Shown here: positions 55,374 through 64,000 of the stretch, one piece after another
Numbering within the stretch: position 1 is the stretch's first letter
Layout of the letters: each line of letters opens with the position of its first letter
Source of the DNA: Austropuccinia psidii
Taxonomy: Eukaryota > Basidiomycota > Pucciniomycetes > Pucciniales > Sphaerophragmiaceae
Reading direction: 5' to 3'
Length of the DNA stretch: 64,000 bases
Assembly (NCBI GenBank): GCA_023105745.1
Contig: JALGQZ010000006.1
Span: 64,524,316 to 64,588,315, forward strand
Translations under genes and position numbers: made by a program
Notes under the pieces: model-generated
What the model was told of the DNA's origin: nothing
What the model saw: only the letters and a program-made list of their open reading frames with translations
Databases searched by the model: none

Positions 55374-55385
55374 TTCCCTCCCACC
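55374..55385 (-). other. Polypurine tract of the gypsy element
   Basis: On the minus strand GGTGGGAGGGAA sits directly against the TGTGAGCC start of the 3' LTR. It is the plus-strand primer site for reverse transcription and fixes the element's orientation. Confidence 0.8.
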
Positions 55386-57120
55386 AAAAAATAAAATGGT
55401 ACTAAAATTTTATCAATGATTTCAAGAAGAAAAAGGCCCAAAAGGGGGTTAATATCTACTCTCAAACCTCTTTATATTACTTCGATCAAGTAATCAAGGC
55501 ACATCTATAGGAATATTCAGGCTTGTAGCTTTCTTTCATGCCTAAATTTTCTCAAAATTTTATCATAGTCAGGCATATCTTATTCTGCCATCCATTCAGC
55601 TTCATGTACTGGATTTCTATATCTGACAAGATATTCTCTTTATTTTTACTGCCAAGCCTCCTTTCTTTGATGGCATTCTTTGTCTTTTTGTCTTCATTGT
55701 GTTCCACTGGTGGTACAGTTAAAGGAGCTGGGTTCCTTAAAGGAAAGAACTCTTTATCAGCTGGTCAATAAGAGTTTATCAAGCTGACTGGGAAGGTGGG
55801 GTGTTCATTTTCCAATTCACTACTCAATTCCACTTGAACTTCCTTGGTTTCATGTAAGGAAACAATAACAAAAGGTCCTAAATAAGAATCTTTGAGCTTC
55901 TTTGGGCTTTTGATATTATCAAAATTCAATTTTTAAGCTAGAACTAAGTCCCCTACTTTTATGTCTGGTACCATATGACTCTTGACACACTTTTCTTTGC
56001 ATATTAAAAATTGTCATTAATTCTTTTCTTGCATGATGTTTCACTTTATCAAGAATAATATTGAATACGGAATCTGTAGGAGGAATTTCAACCAGGTCTT
56101 TCCTCAGTGTGTCTACTGAGAGTCTTGGATTTCATCCTTTTCATAGCATAACAGCAGTATGAACTGTGGAAGAATGAGAATATGTTGTATATTCCAGCTC
56201 TAATGCAGGTATCAAAGTGCACCAGTAATGGGTAAAGACATCTTAGTCTTTGAATTATAAACAAAAGGCACAGAATCTCCTTATAATGTCTTTTCAATTC
56301 TGAATACTTTTCTCTTCCAATACATTAGCTTGAGGATGGTATGCTCTAGAAAATGATAGCTTTTTCCCAAAAAATCTATGAAGATATGAACTTAGGGTCT
56401 CTGTCACTTATGATATTCTCAAATACCCCTGTATGGGACTAACTCTATTCCATAGAGGAAGAGCTTTATCAATAGAAGTGTTGTCTTTATTACATGTTAA
56501 GAATAAAGGATTTTTTGTATATCTCTTCAAAATGACTGAGCAAGCATTATAAATTTTTTTGCAACTTGTAGGAAGTTCTGTGACCCAATGCATGTGAACA
56601 ACTTCCAAAGGAGATTTTGGCTCTTGGATATGGATAATAAGTCCAAATTTCTTGCTTGTGCTCCTGTTAGCCGTTTGGCATCTGTCACAGGTATGGCAAT
56701 ACTGAATTGTTTATTTTATCCAAGATGGTCACCATGCACAGTTCTTGACCTTCTAAATTTTCCTTTCCTCTGATAGGTGTCCAGAATAGGTGCTATAATG
56801 ACTTTCATGGAGGATAGTATTGATAAGAAATCTACTTCATAATGTCATTACACCAGAATTTGTAGTTATGAGGTAGATTATGCTGTAAATAAAGTGGAAT
56901 ACTCCTTCAGAATAGAAATGTTTCCATATTTTATCCAGTTAATTAACCAAAGATGTGTCTTTACAGTCTTTATAAAGAAAGTATGTCAAAATATGGAAAT
57001 TCTTGTCTTGTTTATATGACTCTCTGACTTCTTCAAAGAATTAAGTCACAATGTTAGTTTTTTTAATACCTTCAATTGGGATCTGTGGTTCTGCTTCTAA
57101 AGGTATAGAATCTGGGATAT
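55386..57120 (-). pseudogene. Gypsy integrase and C-terminal region relic
   Basis: Reading the minus strand downward from about 57120, the frames give a zinc-binding segment (YCHTCDRCQ near 56690) and then the core start EVVHMHWVTELP in the 56408-56608 frame. The family has Asp where this copy has His (codon 56588-56590), so the first catalytic residue is lost. Further down, LRVDINPLLGLFLLEI just before the polypurine tract represents the C-terminal end. Many stops. Confidence 0.82.
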
Positions 57121-58560
57121 CAGGGGTATTGGCCTATGCCCACCTGCTAAGTCCATCAGCATTCTTATGTATATTTACTGCCTTATGAGCTATCTTCATA
57201 TTTCCTCTATTTTATTGAATGGCTATTTTCCATCTCAACATGTATCTGTTTGGTGTTTTGATGTTAAGAAGCAATTTTACTTCATTACAATCAGTTATTA
57301 CTTCAAAAACACTTCCATAAAGATACAAGTGTAATTTCTCAAGTGCCCATCCCAAACATAATAATTTCATTTTGCTTGCACCATATCTTGATTCTGGTGG
57401 TGTTATTTGTCTTCAGATATAACAGACTTGCCCTTCTGTTGGTTTTCTATTGATAATTTGGACTTGATGTAGGGATGCTCCTAATCCATCTCCACATGCA
57501 TCAATGTAAAATTTGAAAGGTATATCCCAGTCAGGCATGAGAAGTAGAGGGACTTATGTGTGGTCTTTCTTTATCTTATCATATGCTCTAATTATCTCTT
57601 TTTTCATTACAAATACTTCCCTTTTATCACATATTCTGTAGAGTGACATGGCTAGAATTTTGAAGTCCCTCAGATGATCCCTATATTAACTTGCAAATCT
57701 GAGAAAATATATGATTTCTTTTTTATTATGGGGTATAGGCTTAAGTAACACTTCCACTAATTAATTTTTTGTAAATAGCCAAGCTTAATTCTGAAACTAA
57801 ATGTCCAAGTGCCTCAAGTCCTTCAAAAACGAAATTGCATTTCTTAAGTGAAGTTTTCATATCAACTTCTGCAACTTTGCCCAGTACTCTTTCAAGTAGC
57901 TCAAGGCTCAAAGACTATGAGTTTGAACATATAATTATGTAATAAATATAAATAATGATCAATCCTTCAGACTATTCTGTAGGGAAGATGGTATTCATCA
58001 TTCTTTGATAATGAGATGGAGAATCTTTGATCCCAAAGGGAATTCCCAGATATTCAGAAATATCACAGTGAGTAATAATTTTAAGTAATTTCTTGGATTC
58101 AGGCATCAAGACAGTCTGATGAAATCCTTTCAATGATTCCATTGAAGTGATGTACTTGACCTTAGATAATTGTATAAAGGCTTGTTGGATTCTATGAATT
58201 GGATACCTATCTGGAACTGTGTAGGTATTTAATTCTCTAAAATCTCCAATAATTATATATTTACAATTCTTAAAAGAAATAATGACAGTAGTTGTAGCTT
58301 GAACTTCTTGATTATGGCCTAATTTCCTCAGTACACAAAGTTGTATTAATGCTTGGATACATTTTTCTAAGGCTTCTATAGATCTGGGGCTTTCTGGGTA
58401 AGACAGTCTTCTAGTTACTGGAGGGAATGGTCTGTCAATATTGAAAGTAATATAGAACTCACTTTATCTGATAGGGCCTAATGGCTAATTATCTGAAGAA
58501 AAATAATTATTATATGTGTATAAAAAATTAACAAGCTCTTTCCTCATTTTGGCTAATAAT
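57121..58560 (-). pseudogene. Gypsy reverse transcriptase and RNase H relic
   Basis: The reverse transcriptase frame runs GDFRELNTYTVPDRYPI, SMESLKGFHQTVL, GIPFGIKDSPSHYQRMMNT, then IIIYIYYIIICS. Family members have MDALKGFHQ and YIDDIIICS. Here the first catalytic Asp is Glu (58137-58139) and the paired Asp-Asp is Tyr-Tyr (57939-57944). RNase H follows with [22 protein letters not shown] and KNADGLSRW (about 57130-57310). It cannot polymerise DNA. Interruptions are fewer than the age of the LTRs might suggest, so the motif chain is easy to follow. Confidence 0.9.
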
Positions 58561-59250
58561 GATTGATTAATTTGACACAAATTCCTCCTTTTATGTATCT
58601 TTCTTTGAAGATGTTACTGATTTCCATTTGAGCATATTTGCAAAAGAAACATTTTGTCTCTTGTTCTCTCCAATTGTAAAATATCTGTCTATATGGTTAT
58701 TGATGTCAATACCATAAATATTTGAGTAGTCATTTCCAATAATAATATGTTGAGAAGTACAATTGGTCATTACTAATATGTCTTTTTTCATTCTAACACC
58801 TCCCGCAGGGTGTGGAAATATCAGGTTAGTGTCCAATATACCAAAAAGGTACATATTATTACTGGAACTACTGAATTGCACATCTTCTATAGGTGATAGG
58901 CAGTTTTTTCATTGGGAAAGTATGACTTGCAAGTCGCCTTTTTCTACACAAGTACAAAATGCTCCTGTGTCCAAATTTACTTTGGCTTAAACATCATTCA
59001 TCAAGATTGATGTGAGACAAGATGCTCCAGAAGTGTAACATTTACCTCTAGCAGGTTTAGTATTACGAATTCTGGCCTCCTGGATGCTTATCAGTTTGTA
59101 GAAATCTTGAATATATTGTGGCAAGTGGGTATTGACTTCAGTTACTTAAAAGAAGGATTTTATTTTATCAATAGGATAATCCTCTGCTGGTGTTTCATCA
59201 TATATTTCAGACTCTTGGTCAGATTCTTCCTTCTCTTAAGCACCCTGAAC
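58561..59250 (-). pseudogene. Gypsy protease relic
   Basis: NLDTGAF, with the aspartic-protease triad DTG at 58963-58971 on the minus strand, is followed by an open 96-codon frame (58591-58881) with FPHPAGGVRMK, SQHIIIGNDYSNIYGIDI and RYFTIGENKRQ. This is the conserved protease-to-reverse-transcriptase link of this gypsy family and my main reason for naming a rust host. A stop lies shortly before the DTG site. Confidence 0.88.
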
Positions 59251-61400
59251 CTCTTCAATGAATTTAACTTCATTGATTCAAGTCTTCTTGGTACAAGTGT
59301 TAGATAAATGTGAGGTTCTCTCACAATTATGGCACTTTAAGACAGGTCTTTGAGGTCTTCCATCCTCCCTAGAAGTCTTTGGGAATATTTTGGTCTCAAT
59401 AGGGCTTCCAGTCCAGGTTCTACCAATTCTTTTTCTAGCAATGATATCTTCCATTGTATCAATATAGCCCTCTGTTGAACAGGGCTATGAGAATATTCAC
59501 TTGATTGCATTTTCTAGTTCTCCTCCACATTTTCTTAATAATCTCATATTAATCATAGAGTCAGACATATCTGGGTGTAAATCAGATAATCTGTCTTTTT
59601 GTTTGAGGAACCAATGAAGTGGTTTATCTTTGTCTTAGTTTAAAATGGCACTTTCAAAAGCATTTTTCATTTAAAATATCCTAGAATTTTTGGCCTACTT
59701 GGTGATTATCTCAGGGTTCCACCAAAGCCAATCATGTCTTCCATGTTCTTGTCTCATCTTCTAATACCATTTCTTTTCAGTTCTGGTAAACAAATAGTTC
59801 AATTTTCCCACAATAATTTCATCAGGTATATGGAAATCTTTTTGAAACATATCAATTTTTCTAATTAACTCAATAAGGTTATATTATCCTTCAACAGAGA
59901 ATTTTGGCCGTTCTTCTAGCTTGGAAATATCTCTTTCATAAATTGCATTTTCTCCTAGAAAAGGAATTAAGCTTCATTTAAAAGAGAGTTTTTGTTCAGT
60001 TAAAGTTGTTGAATGTCTAGGAATATGTGAATTAGGTTCATAAATCTTATGAATTTGGTCCACATGTGTAATTATTTCATTTTTTAATTTCTTCCTTTCA
60101 CTGTAACTTCTTGAAAGATGTGTGGCAAAAAGATTGGTGTTATCAACTATTTCTAAATAATGATCTTTCAGAGTTGTAGGTTGGTCATTGATTCGATTAA
60201 TGGAAAGATTTTCCAATTTATCATTTTGTACCTGAAACTTACTCTCAATTTTATCACATGTGTTGGAAATTTACTCAAGTCTGGAGTTTGTCACTTTGCA
60301 CCATTCAGTGAAATTTCTGTCACCGTTTCTTAATTCATTTATGTTTGATGTTAGTTCCTTTAATTATTTATCAAAATTATTAAATTTTACATCAATAATA
60401 GACTGAATATAACCAACATAAGCTATTATTTGCATGAAAAGGTCCTTTTCATCCTTTCATTCTCCTTGGCTGTGAATTCCATAGGGTTTCTGGACATATT
60501 AAACACACTTTCCATGACTGGAGGCTCCAATTTGGGAATCCTGTACCCTTGTTGGTAAGGTCCTTTCCAATTAGCTTTACCTTTTCCCTTTCCTTGATTT
60601 TTCTTGGGACCTCTCTGTTTCTTCTGAGGTCCTTTGTGCTTGTCTTTGGACTGTTATGGAGCTGTTTGACGCTAGTGATATTTATTTCTCCAAATGTGGG
60701 ACATTTCTAGTTCCTTATTTTGGTCTATGGATGAAAGACTTGAGTTCTTCAACAAGTTTGTTATCTTTTTGAACTTTTCTTTGTAAGACAAGGGACTCAA
60801 TGTTCCTAAAGGTTCTATGGCCTTCTCCCGACCCAGAAAGATCTTGAGGTGTAAGTAGGAGTTCATGGTCCCCTGTCAAAGGCTGGGACAAATTTTCTAT
60901 TCCTCTTCCTTGGCTTCTCTGTACAAGGTTTTGTACTGGTACTTATATATTTCTATCTATGCCACTTGAAAGTTGTTCAACCCTTAAAGAACTACCTTGA
61001 ATCATTTCAGGCTCAGAGTTAATGTCAAAGGTTGCTGTTATAGACCTTTGGGAATTGGGGGAAACTCTGGCATCCTCCAGATATACCTTTCTTCAGGAAG
61101 GCCTGGCCAGTATTGCCTCTTCCTTGTCAAGATTCATCTCATTGAACTGATAAGCTGCTTCAATTTCTGGTTGGAACTATTTGAAGCAAATTAAAGAGAA
61201 AATATAGAACAGAAGAAATAAAACACACCTTTGGGAAGTTGTTTCAATAAATATGCTTTAAATAAAGCTCCTCTGTTAGATATGTCCACTTCAATATCCT
61301 TTTCATATTCTTCTTCTAAGGATTCTGGACTTTTAATATATCTCTTCATGAGCTTCTTACCAGCTGCAATATACTTGATTAAAGACACTAGAAAAATTGA
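59251..61400 (-). pseudogene. Gypsy gag relic with CCHC zinc knuckle
   Basis: Minus-strand frames at 61191-61388, 60672-60866 and 59974-60216 are Lys/Glu-rich and belong to gag. The last includes NEIITHVDQIHKIYEP, a signature of this family's capsid. The nucleocapsid zinc knuckle KCHNCERTSHLSNTC (CX2CX4HX4C) is intact at 59293-59334. Stops and frameshifts separate the pieces. Gag would form the particle and bind the element RNA. Confidence 0.85.
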
Positions 61401-61838
61401 TCAAAGAAAAATTATTTTTTATACTTTTAAAATATTTTTAAGAGTTTTTATAAGTTATTCTTGTTAAAGAAAGAAAATTAAAATTCAAGATTTTGAATCA
61501 AAAATCAATTCAAATTAACTCAAAGAAGAATTTTGTAGGTTTTTGGAAATGAAAAAGCCATGCGTAAAACAATATAAAATTAGTCCAAATTCCTCAATGA
61601 AAAATCTTTTCAAGAACATTTCAAAAGTAAAGATATTTTAACTTCAAAATGAAACAAAAATTATTAAATATATTTTAGAGCTTAAAAATATATCAATTAA
61701 GGATTAAAGGTTCAAAAAACATGGCCAGGTCTAAAATGTTAGCTTTGTGTAGGCATGGCAGTTTTCATAATAGAGAAATGAAGTCTAGAATATGATTCAA
61801 GTCCAATAATTTGGTTAAAAAAAGGGGCAGGCCCCAAA
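61401..61838 (-). other. Gypsy leader between 5' LTR and gag
   Basis: Internal leader of the element. Directly after the LTR the minus strand reads TTTGGGGCCTGCCCC, the position of a primer-binding site; I could not assign the tRNA. The rest is A/T-rich. Confidence 0.5.
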
Positions 61839-63710
61839 TGTTACATGTGTCTATGGAACTCTTTTTAATATTACTATTGATAAGGAGTACCATGATTGTT
61901 CTTTATCAAATAATTAATTTCTTTATTTTTTCTTGTATTTTTTATACACTACTAGTGATTATAATGGTGAGCAGTAATTATCTACTAGAATCACTTACAA
62001 GAAGTATCAATAATAAAACTTCTTATTAAAGTAATATAAACTTATTTTAATGTATAATTTTAAAGAAAATTATTGAAGAAAACTATTACTGAAGAAAAAC
62101 CTTGATAATTCAGTGAAAAAACTCACTAATACTCCAATAATACCTTTCTAAGAATTGGTGGAGTAATTTGACAGACTAATTGTGAATTTAAAGGTTCAAT
62201 ATTTGATTATGGTGGTAATACAACAATATAACAGTTAAATATTATTGTAAATAGTATATTTTGATGCTTTCAAGTTTTTCTGATTGTTTCTGAAATAATT
62301 GAAACACTTAAGAAAAGGACTAACCAATACTTACTTGTTGGTACTAATGGTATCATTGAATCATAAGATGATTTGGAAAAAAAAAGAAAGAGGAGGTTTA
62401 TTTCAAGTCAACAACAGCTCATAAATGGATGAAATGGAGAAAAATGAAAAATAAATTAGTGAGAAATAATTAATTCTCTTTGGATAAGTGGTTACATCAC
62501 CTGTTTTCATGTAAGATTATCATAATTACATAATTGATTCATTTTATGTGACTACCAACCCATTTATGGTAAGGAAAAAAGGTGTAAAAACTGTCAATAT
62601 TATTTTAAGAAACCATTATCAATGTTATTGGAAATTAAATCAAATATTGTATTTTATGTGAATTTTTGAAAATTCAGTGTTTCACATGGAATTCTCAAAC
62701 TTGGACTGTAAGTAAAGCATTTAATTTTAATTATGAATTAATAATTATATTTTGCTTTTAGATTTATTACCCCTTCCTCAATTAATCCTGTAATTCTCAG
62801 AAGTATCAATGAATAATTGTATTTTTAATGAATTTTTGAATGTTTTACCTTATTTCTACATAGAATTGCAAATAGCACAGTAATGGCTGGTTCCCATGAG
62901 GTAAATGCATGATACTAGTCCAAACACAGTTTTAATTAGTCTTTTAAGGTTTACTAATGAAAAATAGTTAATCTTTGAAATTTTTACAGGAGTAAGAGTT
63001 GCCGCTTACCTCCTTGTCATGTCAAAATAGTAGCTTATTTGTGATTTTCTTATGATTTAATGGGACTTTAACTTGTTAACCAAGTTTCCAAAAGGTTTTA
63101 TTAAATTAATTGAACCATTATCAGCCAATTATCCAAGCTTTAGAACTATTCACTCCTCAGATGACTTAAAAGTTGGGTACCCTGCCTCTCTTTGATGTTT
63201 TTTGTTCCACTTAGCTATTTTCACATCAAAAATAGTAATTCAGGATTAAAGACTGATATGCACTATGGGTGTATCAAAACTGTATTTAGAAATACAGTTA
63301 TATTAATTACCACAAGCATGAATGACACTATTCTTACTGTATATGTAACATTAGATTTCTCACATTCCCAATATTTTGGCATGAAATCAAGAAAAGCAAA
63401 ATTCTTTACCATTCTTTTATGTGGTATTGATGATGTTTTGTTGAAGCATTTTCCATATTACCACCTCATAGAGTTAATTTAATCTTATTAGCTCTAGGGA
63501 GCTACCCTAGGTGAATTTTTGTTTAGAATCCAAATCTGACATTGCATGCATGGATTTACTTACTCACAACAAACATTATTCATCTTTTCTTAAATAAAAT
63601 ATGATAAATTTTGAATATATGCATGACTTATAGGTTAGGCATAGTTCAGAATTTATTTAAATATTAATTTCTGCCTATTTGTGTCTGTAAAATATACTTC
63701 AAGGCTCACA
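61839..63710 (-). repeat. 5' LTR of the gypsy element
   Basis: 1872-bp LTR beginning TGTTACATGTGTC and ending CAAGGCTCACA on the plus strand, colinear with the solo LTR at 10160-12066 and the split LTR at 49464-55373. Visible substitutions and small indels among the three indicate old insertions. A 96-codon frame at 63192-63482 lies inside it; related but shorter frames occur at the same place in the other two copies, so it is LTR sequence, not a gene. Confidence 0.9.
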
Positions 63711-64000
63711 CTTTAGATGATGTGAAATAGAGCACATGGCACTCTTTAATCACTTAATCAGAAAAAAATGACTCAGGAAATGAGAGGATTAGATGTACAT
63801 CCAGATACCCAGAGAGCTACAAATAGAAAGTCAAACCTAAGAAGAGTAATTCCTAAGTAAATGAAAGAGTTAAAAATATGAGAAAAATTATTTAAGCTAA
63901 AATAAATGAAAAGAAGGGAAAATAACTTTAATATTATTCTTAAAAAAACTGAAAAAATTGAAAAAGAAATTTAATAGAGGATTTTGTACAAATATTGACC
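63711..64000. other. A-rich flank of the gypsy element
   Basis: A-rich DNA beyond the 5' LTR with no recognisable feature. Confidence 0.5.

Larger units (their letters stand above)
49464..63710 (-). mobile_element. Ty3/gypsy retrotransposon with nested MULE
   Basis: A minus-strand element. The 5' LTR is 61839-63710, the internal region 55374-61838 (6465 bp) and the 3' LTR 49464-55373, itself split by a 4001-bp Mutator-like element. Orientation is set by the gag-to-integrase order on the minus strand and by a polypurine tract next to the 3' LTR. The domain order protease, reverse transcriptase, RNase H, integrase identifies Ty3/gypsy. Its coding sequence resembles gypsy polyproteins I associate with Austropuccinia psidii. 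All enzymes are broken. The outer flanks (ATAGA at 49459-49463, CTTTA at 63711-63715) do not form a target duplication. Confidence 0.92.

Overview
This is nuclear DNA of a filamentous fungus: very AT-rich, full of decayed transposable elements, with host genes cut by introns of about 70-120 nt. The Ty3/gypsy relic at 55-61 kb reads, domain after domain, like the gypsy polyprotein I know as abundant in the rust Austropuccinia psidii (Pucciniales). The fragmentary copia, Mutator-like and Tc1 elements also fit a giant, repeat-rich rust genome. The species call is recognition from memory, not a database search.

Layout. 1-8 kb is AT-rich with no recognisable gene. 8-15.5 kb holds three solo LTRs: two copies of one family (8048-9452, 14048-15465) and one LTR of the gypsy family (10160-12066). 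17.4-18.1 kb is a dead Tc1/mariner transposase. 18.9-25.6 kb is a CpG-retaining island with the only two intact host genes: a secreted GH7 cellobiohydrolase (21313-22899, plus strand, 3 exons) and, tail to tail with it, an arginyl-tRNA-protein transferase ATE1 (23750-25520, minus strand, 8 exons). Neither gene is visible as a single ORF; both were assembled from splice sites and family motifs.

27.7-38.5 kb is one Ty1/copia element with two about 470-bp LTRs and a decayed gag-pol. It is split by a 1965-bp solo-LTR-like insertion in the protease/integrase region (6-bp target duplication) and by about 3.9 kb of unidentified DNA inside integrase. 38.5-49.5 kb is nearly featureless. It contains a T-rich block followed by an A-rich block (43.8-45.2 kb) and a small CpG-containing orphan patch at 46.1-46.4 kb.

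49.5-63.7 kb is one Ty3/gypsy element on the minus strand with about 1.9-kb LTRs. Its 3' LTR was later split by a 4001-bp Mutator-like element (51077-55077) with terminal inverted repeats and an 8-bp target duplication. That element carries remains of a FAR1-type DNA-binding domain, MULE transposase, SWIM-like finger, AT-hooks, a CCHC knuckle and an OTU-type cysteine protease.

The window is therefore a small host-gene island inside nested, mostly dead transposons. The most unusual item is the MULE with its OTU cargo.
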